A stretch of 64,000 nucleotides of DNA, from contig JAMJFZ010002575.1 of NCBI GenBank assembly GCA_026225945.1, positions 1,709,672 through 1,773,671 on the forward strand, given 5' to 3'. The translations under genes were made by a program, and so were the position numbers. Origin of the DNA: Cricetomys ansorgei. Lineage: Eukaryota > Chordata > Mammalia > Rodentia > Nesomyidae. The notes under the pieces are model-generated. The model was not told where the DNA came from, did no database searches, and saw nothing but the letters and a program-made list of their open reading frames with translations. Below, in pieces: positions 1-12,534 of this stretch; the stretch's first letter is position 1, and each line of letters starts with the position of its first letter.

Positions 1-69
1 ACTTCAAATTAATAATGGGAATCTTTAAATCACTGAGATATGGTTTAGTTTTATACAATTAATAAATTG

Positions 70-1060
70 CCATGCATTACATTTTTCTATTGCATGTGTG
101 GAGGAGAAGACACACTCTGTACTGTTCACTGAAAACTCACAGAAGCACGGAACATGAGTGTTTAGGCTTCATCAGTGAAATTCCCTGCCTAACTTGCAGT
201 GATATTTTCTGTAGAGTCAGTTTTCTTCCAGAAACAATATACTGACATTTCTTAGGCAGGACCTTGTGAAGACAATGAATTTTGTAAGCTTTCTGAGTGG
301 TATAAGCACCTATTTTATCTCCAGGAGGGAATATTTCAATTTTAAGAAAAAAACTGCAAAATAGTGGATATGTCCTGTTTAGGTTAAAATGGATCCTTAA
401 ACTATAATTTTTGGATTAATAATATTTGAAAAATTCTATGACATTTGACTCAGAATTGTAAAGAGGGGAAAATTGGTGCCTTAAAAAATAAAATCAATCT
501 GATAACTAAGCATTTCTATTTATTGAAATAGTGATCTGATCATTGAAAATTTTCATTTCTCAAAAGTAGTCTGAATTACTAGAGTCTTTTCAGGTTTTTA
601 TTCATTACAGTTTGTAATGAATAGGAGGATATTATGAGTCATAAGCACAACATAAAAGTGTGGTCTGCATTCTGTTTTGTGGTCAGTACCATAGCTTGAT
701 ACAGAACAAACCAGCAAATAGCCTGGCTCAGTTCTGGGAACTAAATAGGCTCATTTGCCAATAGATCAGAGTCTGTTTACCCACCTAGTTCATTACATCA
801 TCTAAAAGAATTGAGAGTTCTTGATTTGTTTGATGGTCCTGAAAGAACTTAGGTACATTTCTCCAGAGTCCTCACCCTTTCCCTTTCATCACTAAACATT
901 AAGACAGAGTTTTGTAACAAAAACCAGTGTCTTATTGAGGCCATGTCAAGCATGCATGTCGTGGCTCAATTGTAATTCCATACTGGCATTGTTTAGATAT
1001 CAGTGTGGTGAGGCCAAGAATAAGGAGTTCTGATATACCAGTGCACTATGATGACCCTGT
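70..1060 (+). repeat. OR-cluster intergenic duplicated block, copy A
   Basis: Diverged copy of a block that recurs at about 33440-35140 and 53590-55460. Shared landmarks appear in the same order: a stretch around 200-240 ending in cttccagaaac, a tatttgaaaaattc run near 423, a segment on missing or leaving OR-like text near 700-745 (acaaaccagcaaatagcctgg), and tttacccacctagttcatta near 775. In the other copies the block lies downstream of OR-2 and OR-4, so a receptor probably sits just left of the window. It contains no open frame of note. Confidence 0.75.
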
Positions 1061-1639
1061 CGGGAGCAGGAACAGGAGACATGTCATTGCCTAAGCATTA
1101 TGGCAACCCTAGCAAAGACTTGCCCCACACCTTTACAGCAGCTGTGGAAGTTACAGGCAGACAGGCAATGCCCTGTTGGTTGAACTTTGGCTGTGTGTAC
1201 CAAAGGAACACTTTTCACCAATTTAAGGAATACCTCTGTGGTAGTGGAAGGCTTGGCAAGCATTCCTGTCCTGTCTCCTTCCCGAGCAGATACCTTGACC
1301 TTTTTCTTTACAGGATAGATCTGGTCATTTTTAGCTAACACTCTCATGGCCTCTTATTTAATTGCTATGTGATTACTCCACATTATACAAGCTTTCTGGC
1401 AATTAGATTTTTGCTTTTGATACTTAGAAGTACTTGAAATTGGAAAATTAAATTTTATTTTAAACAGTTCAAAATTCAGTGTGTCAATGAAATAGAAGAC
1501 ATCTCATATTGCTTAAATATAATTGGAATTAAACATTTAAAAATGTAATAATCAATATTTAAAACTGTATCACATGGGATTCCCATGCAAGTATGATTAC
1601 ACTGAGCTGAGTGTCATGATACAAATTTCCATACTCTTA
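1061..1639. other. Intergenic, no gene recognised
   Basis: AT-rich sequence between duplicated block copy A and the first L1 remnant. Two short overlapping opposite-strand frames of 87 and 96 codons near 1048-1347 have no recognisable domain and look like chance. Confidence 0.6.
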
Positions 1640-2430
1640 GCTCTTAAATTATCTCTACCTTTTCCTCTGTGGCATTCCCTGGGCCTTGAGGAAGGGGGAT
1701 AATACAAAAGTCCCATTTAGGACTGAGAGTCCAACATTCATATATTCTTTGAAGTTTGACAAGGTGTCGGTCTCTGCATTAACTGTAAACGTTTGAAAAA
1801 ACTTCTTTGTCTCAGGTTAAGAGCCGCACAAGTCTGGGAGTATAAGGGTAAACAATTAGAATTCAGTTTGACTACATATTCCTTTAGGGAAATAGTGGTA
1901 TTGTGTTTTCTCCAAGCTTATGTCTTTTATCATAATAAATATTTGACAAGGTTCAAAGTACCAGGTATATATTCTTTCACATGGGGAAGATATCATATGA
2001 AATCATAACACAGTTGGTTATTTCCCCAATATCCTTGCCAGCATCAGTGGGCATATCCTGCCTTGACCATTCATTATTGTAGAATTCGTTAATCTATGGT
2101 TGAGTTAGACTTTTGATGAGTTTTCTATCCAGAAGCTTTCATACCACCTTTTGTCAATATGAAACCTGGAAGATTGAAAGGAGTTTTTAAGTTCAGTTTC
2201 AACTTGATTTCTCTGTGTCATCTATCCACAGTGTGCTGTATCTTCAGAAATAGGATCTTACTATCTAGTTTTGGCAGTCAACCTAGAACAACAATGACAA
2301 TAGCCTGTTTTCTTTTTGGAGTCTGTTGGATTTCTCTGGCCAACAACTCAAAGAAAGCATCTTCAATTGGCCCTGGGTCTCTTATTTTAATGCTATGACT
2401 TCTGGGAGTAGAATAATATCTCCTTTTACT
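1640..2430 (-). mobile_element. L1 3'-UTR remnant, antisense
   Basis: The order of blocks matches other rodent L1 3'-UTR remnants here at 38330-38715, 43160-44440, 46260-47200 and 57670-58870. These include a segment around 2200-2400 with ttgatttctctgtgtc followed by the ctctagttttggcag-type and gacaatagcctgttt blocks. It is heavily diverged and carries no coding capacity. Confidence 0.6.
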
Positions 2431-2782
2431 TTGATCTGTTAACTTGAGATACAGTTATATTTGAACTTACAAATTTTTCCTTGATATGTATTAAAATTTA
2501 TTATTTATTTACACACAATTTAAGTTTTGAATTCCATTTCAAGTTATTTGAAATAAATTTTACACATAAATTGAAATTACTTATTAATATAACTAGGGTA
2601 TGGTGCAGAGATAAACTGATCATTGGGATCTTAGCTATGATAGATATATTTACAATGCAACTTTTATACCTATGGATCACAGAAGGTGGACAGAAATACT
2701 TTAAGAGCTGGCTCTCTAATCACTCTCATTGTACAGACAGCCACATCTTCATGTGGAGTTCCAGCCTAGTCACTGAAACCCA
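2431..2782. other. AT-rich intergenic, nothing recognised
   Basis: A 102-codon frame at 2481-2789 spans this stretch. It has AT-driven composition and no domain that I recognise. Confidence 0.5.
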
Positions 2783-3292
<510 letters not shown>

Positions 3293-4722
3293 AAAAAATT
3301 TACATACTAAGCCAACTGTTTTATTTATTATTTCACTTTTATTAAAAATAGATTATTTTCTTATACAATATATCCTTTTTTATACTTTGATTTTTCTCCT
3401 AGAATACATTTTGACTAGTTTAATTTCCTTCTACTCCTCCTACCTCCTCCTACCTCCCCTGTCTCCCAGATGCACTTCCCCCTCCATTTCCCTTCAAAAA
3501 AGAGCAGACCTCTAATAGACATCAGCCAACCATAATGGAACAAGATACAATAAGACAAGGCACAAACCCTCGTATCCGGGCTGGACAAGACAACCCCATA
3601 GGAAGAAAAGAGCCCTAAGACCAGGAAAAAGAGTGAGAGACACTGTCGCTCCCATTGTTAGGGGGATCTCACAACTTAAAGGCCCTGACATATATGCAGA
3701 GAACTTGGTGTAGACTCATGCAGGCTCTGTGCTTGCTGCTTCAGACTCTTTGGGCACATTTGATTCTGTGGTCAGTATTCTTCTGGTCTTCTCTATCCCC
3801 TCTGGCTTCTATAATCTTTCCTCCACCTCCCCAATGGGTTTCCCAGAGCTCTGAAGTGAGGGACCAAATGAAGACCTCAAATTTAGACTCTTTGCATAAT
3901 ATCTGCTTGTGGGACTCTGCACCTGCTCCTATCTGCTGCTGGTGGAAGTCTCATAGATGATAATTTGGCAAGGAACTGGTCTATAAGTAGAGCAGAATAT
4001 CATTAGAAATCATTACTTTTACTTTTTGTCAGTTCTGTTTGGTTTTACCCTCATTCTCTGGGCTAACCAGTCTCCAGTTCCTGGCCATTTGGGCAGTGTC
4101 AGATATGGGCTCTCTCTCATGGAGTTGTTCTGAAGTTAAGCTAGTCATTAGTTGGCAACTCCTACAATTTCTGTGCCGCCATAGCTGCAGCACATCTTGC
4201 AGACAAGTCTTATTTTAGTTTGAAGGTGGGTGGGTCTGTGTTACTCCATTCAGAAGAGTTTTTTCTAGTTCCATCCATTTGTCTTCAATTTCATGATATC
4301 ATTTTAGTAATAGCTGAATAATACTCCATTGTGTAATATACACATTTTCTTTATCCAGCTTTCCAGCATCTAGGTGGTTTCTAGTTTCTGGTTATGAATA
4401 AAGCTACTATGAACATAGTTGAGCAAGTGTTTTGTGGTAGGATGGGGATTCTTTTGGGTATATGCTCAAGAATGGATATTGAGAATAACCATATTGATTT
4501 CCATAGTGTCTATACAAGTTTACACACTCTCATCAACAATGGAGGATTGTCCCTCTTGCTCCAAATCCTCAACAGCTAGAGCTGTCACTTGTGTTTTGAT
4601 GTTAGCTGTTGTGCCAGGTACAAGATGAAATCTCAAGATAGTTTTGATTTGCATTTCCCTGATGGCTAAGGATGTCAAATATTTATTTAAGTGTTTCACA
4701 GCCATTTGAAATTCCTCCCTCT
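3293..4722 (-). mobile_element. 5'-truncated L1, antisense (3' UTR plus ORF2 tail)
   Basis: About 3300-4230 reads as a rodent Lx-like L1 3' UTR in reverse complement. About 4240-4722 is the end of ORF2, where the minus strand encodes a degenerate version of the MAVKHLNKYLTSLAIREMQ-type C-terminal stretch (4520-4705). Frames are broken throughout. It abuts the Gapdh pseudogene on its left and a second antisense L1 on its right. Confidence 0.85.
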
Positions 4723-7700
4723 ATTCCTTCCAGTTTCTCCCAACCTGTCCTATCATCTATATCCACTTCCTATCTCTCTCACTAGAAAAGAATGGGCTTC
4801 TAAGAGATAACAACAAAATAGCAAAGTTAAATGTAATAAGTTAAAACAAAACCCATCACACTTGAAGTTGGACATGTCAAATCAACAAAAAGCCCAAGGG
4901 AAGGCACAGAATCAGGAGTCCTACAAAAAGAGTAAACTGGAAGCCATTATGTCTAGTCAGAGGATCTGGTGCAGACCTATGAAGACCATATGCTTTGTGG
5001 TTCAGATTTTCTAAGTTTATAAGCACTTTGCACAGTTGGTTTAGAGGGCCTTGTTCTCCTGGTGTTCCATTCTTCCTGACTTCCACACTTTCTGCGTCCT
5101 CTTCTACAGGGTTCCTTAATATCTGAAGGGTGGGATTTGATGGAAACATTCCATTTAAGAGCTGAGTATTCCAAAGCCTTTCTCCCCTCCCCCCACTCTC
5201 TCCCTAACTATCTATCTCGCTATCATATCTCTCTCTGCATGATGTCTGACTGTGGGTCTCTGTATTTGTTCCTATCTGCTGCAGGGGGAAGCTTCTCCAA
5301 TAAAGACTGAATAAGGTACTGATATATGAGCATAGCAAAATAGCATTAGGAGTCATTTTATTACTTATTTAGAGCAATAGTATTTGGTTTTACATTAGGT
5401 CTCTAGGCTATCAAGTTTCTGGATCTTGGTCACTCAAGCAGTGCCAGGTATGGGTTTTATCTCATGGAGTGAGCCTTAAATCAAATCAGACATTGGTTTG
5501 TTACTCCTACAAGCTTTATGGCACCATTGCCCTAGCATATTTTGCAGACAGAACAGCATTGTAGATCAAAGAGTTTTTTGGCTGAGTTGGTACATACATT
5601 TCTCTTTTGACAGCCTGCAGAGTATGTTCCTGTATTAAAGACATTAGAACATAGGAGTAAAGGTTTCATATAGGCACCGGTTTTTCTTCTCTATGTTCAA
5701 TGAGTTGTGTAGGAGTTGTCTTCAGCAATGGGGCCAGGCTGTCAGTTTGTGTTGGAGAAACATTTTGTCTTAGAAACAGCCTAGTTTATTTGTGAATTCC
5801 ATGGGACCCCTTTTGGCCAAAAATTCAATTTGATGTAAGCCAGTTCCACTACTGAAAGATTCATTTGGTGACAAGTGATGTTTAGTTGGGACTCTGTCTC
5901 CCTCAATATTTGTAGACTTCTTTAGGATCACTTTCATATATTTTAAAAAGTTAACACTGCACTAGGTTTCCATTCCACCACTCAAGTGCCCCACAAGTCT
6001 AGCTATCTCTACCCAAATTCACCCCTCCATTCATCCGATTTTCCCAGGCTAATCCCCCAATGCTAAGTCCACCCATAAAATCTACTCTATTTCTATCTCT
6101 CAGGAAGTTCCATGTATCCCCTCTAGTCCTTTCCTCTATAGGTAACCTCTATGCATCTACAAATTATAACCTGTTTATCATTTACTTAACAGCTAATATC
6201 CACATATATGAGAATATATGCCATGTTTATCTTTTTGGGTTTGGATTACATCACATGATTTTTTCCTAGTTCCATTCATTTGTCTTCAATTCCATGATGT
6301 CATATTTAAGTGTTTATTCATACTCCGTTGTGCAAATGTGCCTCCTTTTCTTTATCCATTCTTCTGTTGAGGGGTATCTAGGTTGTTTCTAGTTTCTGTC
6401 TATTATGAATAAAGCTGCTATGAACATATTTGAGGAAGTGTTCTTGTGGTATGGTGATGCATCTTTGGGGTATATGCTCAAAGAGTAATATAGCTGGGTC
6501 TTGAGGTAGATCAATTCCCAATTTTCTGAGGACCTGCCATATTGATTTCCACAGCGACTGTACAAGTCTGCACTCCCACCAGCAGTGGAGAAGGGTCCCC
6601 TTGCCCCACACCCTTGCCAGCACGAGCTGTCACTCATGTTATTGTTCTTGCCCATCTTGTCATATGTAAGATAAAATTTCAAAGTAGTTTTGATCTTCCA
6701 TTCCTTGATGGCTAGGGATGCTGAACTTTTCTTTAAGTGTTTCTCAGCCATTTGCGTTTCCTCTACTGAGATCTTATTGATTTGTACTCCATTTTTAAAT
6801 TGGATTTTTTAATATCCAGTTTCTTGAATTCTTTATTTATTTTAGATATTAGTTCTCAATGAAATGTGTAGCTAGGAAATTGTTTTCCTGTTCTGTAAGC
6901 TTTGTCAAAATAATGCTGTCTTTTGTCTTATAGAAGCTTTTCAGCTTCGTGATGTCCCATTTATTAATTGTTAATCCCTGTGCCTGCACTATCAGTGCTC
7001 TGTTCAGAAAGTCTTCCCCTGTGTCTATGAGTTCAAAGCTATTCTCCAATTTCTCTTTATCTGTTCAATGCATCTGGTTTTATATTGAGGTCTTTGGTCA
7101 ACTTAGACTTGAGTTTTGTGCAGGGTAATTAAATACAGATCTAGTTGTATTGTTCTATATGCAGATATTAGGTCTAACCAACATCATTTGTTAAAGATGC
7201 TGTCTTTTCTTTTTCCCAGTACGTGTTACTGGATTTTTGTTAAATCAAAAATCAATCAGATGTCCATATTTGTAAAGATTTATGTCTCGGTTTAAATTCT
7301 ATTTCATTTATCAACATGTTTATTTTTATGCCAATATCATGCTATTTTTGAAATAGTGGATAGTGATAACCCCAGTATTTCTTTTACTGTTCAGGATTCT
7401 TTTAGTTATTCTGGATTTTTCATGTTCTATATGAAGTTGAGAATTGTCCTATCAAGATCTATAAAGAATTGTATTGGAGTTTCAATGGGGATACATTGAT
7501 TCTATAGGTTGCTTTTGTTTGTATGGCCATTTTTACTATGCTAATCCTCCTAATCGATGAGCAAGGGGGATCTTTCCATCTTTTGATATCTTCTTCAATT
7601 TATTTCTATAAATACTTGATATTTTTATCATACAAGTCTTTCAGTTAATAGGTTGACAGTACACCAAGAAGTTTTACATTATTAGAGGCTATTGTGAAAG

Positions 7701-9083
7701 GTATTGCTTCACTGATTTCTTTTTCAGCCTGTCATTTATATGTAGGAAGCCTATTGACTAATGTGAGTTAATTTTATCTAGTTACTTTGCTGAAGTGCTG
7801 TAAGAGTTTCCTGGTAGAAATTTCAGTGCCACTTATATATACTATCATAATATCCACAAATAAAGATACTTTGACTTCATCCTTTTGATTTGAATCTCCT
7901 TGATTTTCTTTGATTGTCATATTTCTCAAGCTAAGACTTCAAGTACTATATCGAATAGGTATGGAGAGAGTAGAAAACCTTGCCTTGTTCCTGATTTTAG
8001 TGGAATTGCTTTTTAATGGGTTTGCTGTAACCTGCCTTTATTATGTTGAGGTATATCCCTTGTATCCCTAATCTCTCCAGGACTTTTATCATGTAGGGGG
8101 GGAGTTGGGTTTTTTCAAAGGCCTTTACTGCATCTAATGAGATGGTCATGTGTTTTTTGTATTTCAGTTTATTAATGTAGTTGATTACATTTATTGGCTT
8201 TTGCATATTGTAGCATCCCCATTTCTCCAGGTTGAAGTCTATTTGATCATTGTGGATGATATTTTTGATGTGTTGCTGAATTTAGTTTGCAAGTAAGTAT
8301 TTTATCGAGTATTTTACTCTATGTTGATAGGGATATTGGTATGCAACTCTCTTTGTTGTTAGGTGTTGATGTAGTTTGGGTATCAGAGTACCTGTGGCCT
8401 CATAAAATGAATTTGGCAATGTTCCTTCTGTTTCTATACCTTTGGGTATGTTGTATATTTATTTTTATTTAATTGTAGAAAATCTTTAATTTCTTTCTAT
8501 TTCTGTCATGACCCATTTTTTTATTTGGTAGAGAGTTGTTCAGTTTTCATGAGTTTGTAAGTGTCCTGTTGTTTCTGTTGTTCTTGATATCTGTCTTTAA
8601 TCCATGGTGGTCTGACAGGATGCAGGATGGGTTATTTAATATTTCTGCATCTGTTGTGACTTGCTTTGTGTCTGAGTATGTGATCAATTTTGGAGAAAGT
8701 TACATGATGCACAGAGAAGAAGATATATTCTTTTGTATTTCTGTAAATCTTTCTGTAAATTTCTCCTAGGTGCATTTGGTTTATAACACTGGTTATATCC
8801 AGCAGTTCTCTGTTTCACTTCTTTCTAGATAATCTGCCTGTTAGTAAGAGTGGTGTATTAAAGTTTCCCACTATCAGTGTGTGAGGGTTAATATGTGATT
8901 TAAGCTTTAGTAGTTTTTCTTTGTTTTTAATGAACTTAAGTGCCCTTGCATTTGATGTATAGATGTCAAGAACTGAAATGTCATTTTGGTTGATTTTTCT
9001 TTTGATGAGTATGTAGTGTCCTTCCCTATATCTTTGTATTGGTTTTGGTTTGAAATCTACTTTTGTCAGATATTAAAATGGCT
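4723..9083 (-). mobile_element. Long 5'-truncated L1, antisense
   Basis: About 4725-6040 is the 3' UTR and 6060-9083 most of ORF2. On the minus strand, 6378-6751 gives the ORF2 C-terminus (MAEKHLKKSSASLAIKEWKI, then a Cys-rich segment). The stretch 6849-7049 gives the GEDFLNRALI...WDITKLKSF segment. The stretch 7997-8206 gives reverse transcriptase motif A (SLDAVKAFEK), which holds a catalytic Asp. Many stops and indels interrupt ORF2. The element ends near 9083 within the RT domain, so ORF1, the endonuclease domain and the promoter are absent. This is the longest L1 in the window and is inactive. Confidence 0.9.
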
Positions 9084-9084
9084 A

Positions 9085-9775
9085 CACATAGAACAGAAGG
9101 TGCAGGTGGGTTGGGGAGAATGGGAATGGGAGCAGTGGGGATCAGGAGGAGGAGAGTGAAGGAGGGAGAAAATATATGGAGAGAAAACAAAAATTGGGTA
9201 CAATTAGGGGGTGATTTGGAGACCTAGAGTAGTGGAAACTCACAGGGGTCTATGAGGGAGACCCTAGCAAGGATCCCTAGTAAACAGGGATAGGGAGCCT
9301 TCAAGGCCATCTTCTGTGGTCAGGCAAGGCTTCCAGTAATGAACCTGGGATACCATCGCAGTCACAAAGCCCTCAATCTATGGCCTATCATCCCTGCAAG
9401 ATTCCCATTGATATTGGAAGGGCAGAACCCCACGCAATAGGAGGGTTTCCCTGCCTAAAACTTCAGGCAGGCTAGGAACTAGAGACTGTATAACCCAGAG
9501 ACAATTTCTAATAATGTTTTACTCTGCTCATAGATCAATACCTAGCTCAGTCCTTAGCAGAGAGGTCCCATCCCGCAGCTGTTAGGGACATATGGAGAGG
9601 CCCAGGGCCAAAAATCATGCAGAGATTGAGGAACCCCATGGAATAAGGGTAGCAGAGACCAGAGGGATTGAGCCAATCAAGAGAACAAGCCCCACAGTGT
9701 CAATTGAGTAGCACTTTTAGAGGCCAAGAGAGTGAAGGGACAGATGTGGAACCTGAAGGATCCTCTATGTACATC
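9085..9775 (+). mobile_element. L1 (Lx-like) 3'-UTR fragment, sense
   Basis: Sense-strand 3'-UTR text characteristic of older rodent L1s: the purine-rich start near 9100-9200, cacaggggtctatgagggag near 9240, and blocks on accccacgcaataggagg and gcagagaccagagggattg. It joins the antisense L1 on its left end to end, so two L1s of opposite orientation are abutted. Confidence 0.65.
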
Positions 9776-9929
9776 TGATGACTTTCTGGATTGGTGTTTT
9801 TGAAAAACCCCTACAGGCTTCAGTGGGGTGTCTGATCCTTTTACCTGTCCTTGAGACCCCTTTGCTCCTTCCAGTTTTTATTTGTGTTTTCCTAGGTTTC
9901 TGTAAAAGATTTGTTCATTTCTTCTTTAG

Positions 9930-10312
9930 GGACCCCTATCATATTCATACTGACTGCTTTCAAATGCCTCCAATTCCCTGCTGTTGTGAATAGAGCAGCA
10001 GTGAACATGTTTAAGATGGTATACCTGAAAAGCATTACAGAGTCCTTTGATGTACGAATAGCTCGCTCTAATAGTTCTATTTCCAAAGTTTTCAGCAATG
10101 CCTATAGAGATTTCTATAGTGGTCGCAACATTTTACCTTTCCATCAATGGTGAATATCCTTTGCCTGTGTTTGTTGTCATTTGATGTATTGATGGTAGTT
10201 ATTCAGATTGGGCTCAATTAGAATATCAAAATAGTTTAAATTTGCTTTTTCCTCACGCCTAAGGATATTGAACACTTTTAAAAGTGTTTAATAGTCATTT
10301 GTTTTTCTTTTT
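9930..10312 (-). mobile_element. Old L1 ORF2 tail, antisense
   Basis: The reverse complement matches the ORF2 C-terminal coding text, including the ttgtgaatagagcagcagtg and accttt-ccatcaatggtga landmarks. It is more diverged than the L1 at 4723-9083. Confidence 0.65.
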
Positions 10313-10317
10313 TTTGA

Positions 10318-10735
10318 GAGTTTTCTGTTAATACCTTATGTCAATTTGACATACAAGCTACAGCTATCTGAAAGGAGGAAACCTTAGTTGAGAAATGCCT
10401 TTATAAGATCTAGCTGTTAAGCATTTTATTAATTAGTAATTATTGTGGGAAGGTCCCATCTATTTGTGGGTGGTTTCATCCCTGGGTTGATGTTTTTAGG
10501 TACTATGGGAGAGCAGGACAAGCAAGCCATGGGAATCAAGTGTGTAAGCAGTACCCCTCCATGGTGTCTGCATCAGCTCTTGCCTCCAGGTTCCTGTCCT
10601 GCTTGAGTTCCTGTCCTGACTTCCTTTGGTAATAAACAGCATTGTGGAAGTGTAAACCAAATAAACCCTTTCCTCCCCAACTAGATTTTTGTCATTTTTT
10701 TTCCACAGCAATAATAACCCTAACTAAGACAATAC
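10318..10735. mobile_element. Rodent interspersed repeat (family not assigned)
   Basis: This is a very common murid repeat. It runs from a tgtcaatttgacatacaagc block through gtgtaagcagtacccctcc and gaagtgtaaaccaaataaac to caataataaccctaactaag. It sits between two antisense L1 ORF2 fragments, which suggests a later insertion. I do not assign a Repbase name. Confidence 0.7.
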
Positions 10736-11364
10736 CCAAGAAGTCACTGTGTTTTTTACCAGTGTATACTTGTGGTTTGTTTGTTAATACTCAAGTAGTT
10801 GTAGTTGTGTAGACTTGTACTTAGATCTTCTTTCCTATTCCTTTCATCTGTGTGACAGATTTGTTCCAGTATCCTTCTATTTTTATTACTATCCTTGGTC
10901 ATATAACTTGAAATCAGGCACAGAGAACTTCCTGTAGTGTTACTTTTATTCAAAATTCTTAATCTGCTCTTGGTATTTGGTGAGGTCATATAAATTTTAA
11001 AACATTTTCTATGTCATTGAATAATGGCTCTGGAAATTTGATTGGGATTGCAATGAATCTGGATTGCTATTTGGATGCACAAATAGTATCTTTTTAAATT
11101 CTTTGGAATATTCATATATTCATACAATGTATATCGATCATGTACATCTACCACTAATTTTTACCAACTTTCCCTAGTGAGCCCTACCTGTTGTCCTTCA
11201 GTTTCATGTTTTATTCTTATAGTTTTAATTGTTATTAATAATCTCTGGAGTTCAATTAGTGCTGCCCATAAGCATATGGATGTGAGTCACATACCAGTAG
11301 CTGCATCTCCAAAGGAAGGTGACTCTGTCCCAGCAGTCATCAACTGCCAAAAACTCTTCTGCTA
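10736..11364 (-). mobile_element. L1 ORF2 fragment and LINE-like sequence, antisense
   Basis: 10860-11090 has the antisense ORF2 pattern (aacttgaaatcaggcacag, then gggattgcaatgaatctgg). Beyond 11110 the text is LINE-3'-UTR-like but weak. It ends where sequence shared with the other OR upstream regions starts. Confidence 0.55.
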
Positions 11365-12526
11365 GCATTTGGCAATTTCAGGGAAAGAAAATTGATTTAT
11401 ATGAATAAGAATATGGAATAAAGGAAAGGGAAATTATATCCAATAATTTCTTTTCATGTATCTATGTCCTTAACACAATGTTTGAATCATCTCATTTAAT
11501 TAATATATTACACTGTGAAGTCCATATGTATTTTATTCTATTATTATTATAATTGTTATTATTATTTCTTATTTATTGTGATTAGAAAATATCTTAGAAT
11601 TATCTACTATTATCTATGGTGTATTAAAATCATTGTTGGTGCTCATTGGAAACTACTAGTAAAAGCATATTCTTTATGGTCAATTTTTTTCTTGAATAGT
11701 TGTGCAGACCAATGTGATGAAGATTCCAAAGGAACACCCAGTGCTATGCCAATCAATACTCCTGGTGAGGAATTATAAAGTGAGAAAACTTTGAGTCTCA
11801 AATGAGCCAACATTATGTTGATGTAAACACAGTCTTAGTAATTTCTTCACTCGAGGGACTCATGAAGCCTAGGAGGGAATCTTAAAAGAGAGAATAGTTT
11901 TCCAGGCTTCTAAGCTATTTTCACAGAACTCTGGATCATGAACTAGGTTCTCACTTGAGCCAGGTTACATCTTATAGTCTCATAAAGGACGCTATTCTCC
12001 TTCCTAAAGATGAGAAGTATCTTCTAAGGAAAATCTTGTACAGAAATTGTGTCATATTTCACAATGTAAACCTTGTAGGGATTTAGAGAAAGATCTTCAC
12101 AGATGGCTGTTATTATCTTTATCATCAAAGGTTTTGGGCCCTTGAGGACACTAGAAAAGTTTCTGTTTGTTTCATAGCAATGAAGTCGGATCACTGAATC
12201 ATCTTGTCTTGATAATTTTCCTTCAGTCCCAAAGGTATGAATGATGTGACTTTGATAATACTTTTTAACTACTTCTTTTTTCATCTTTGATCTTTATTGA
12301 AGAGAAGGGAGAAAATGATGTTCAAGAGACATTAAGTGTTTTGTCAGCATTCTTTCCGGAAAAAACATATGTCAAAATGTTGAAGAAAGAAGGAAATGCT
12401 ATCATGTTTTTGTGGCTTGTAGCTTTCTTCACAAAACATTGCTCTTGCAAATCCAGCAGCTACAGAAATACTTGTTGTAAAAGGACACTTTCCTATTATT
12501 GTCACATGCTTTCCCTGTTACTACAG
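11365..12526 (+). promoter_or_regulatory. OR-1 upstream region (conserved OR 5' block and intron)
   Basis: Shares ordered landmarks with the upstream regions of OR-2, OR-3 and OR-4: atgaataagaatatgg at about 11401, actcctggtgaggaattata near 11758, a ttctcacttgagc block near 11950 and a ccaaaggtatg segment near 12228. The noncoding-exon donor seen in the paralogs (GTAAGC or GTGAGT) aligns here to gaagtcgga around 12183-12190 and looks lost. A possible substitute donor, caaag|gtatga, lies at 12235. A strong acceptor (pyrimidine tract, then tactacag) ends at 12526, directly before the coding exon. Confidence 0.6.
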
Positions 12527-12534
12527 ATGGCACC

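Noticed and set aside
1048..1347. Overlapping 96- and 87-codon frames on opposite strands
   Set aside because: No domain seen, located at the end of a duplicated intergenic block, and not kept in the other block copies.
4877..5174. Minus-strand frames with a hydrophobic C-terminal segment
   Set aside because: They lie in the 3' UTR of an antisense L1.
12499..12534. N-terminal extension of OR-1 from an alternative start codon
   Set aside because: There is no ATG in this frame here, and the segment contains the intron acceptor. Similar extensions before OR-3 and OR-4 are intronic too.
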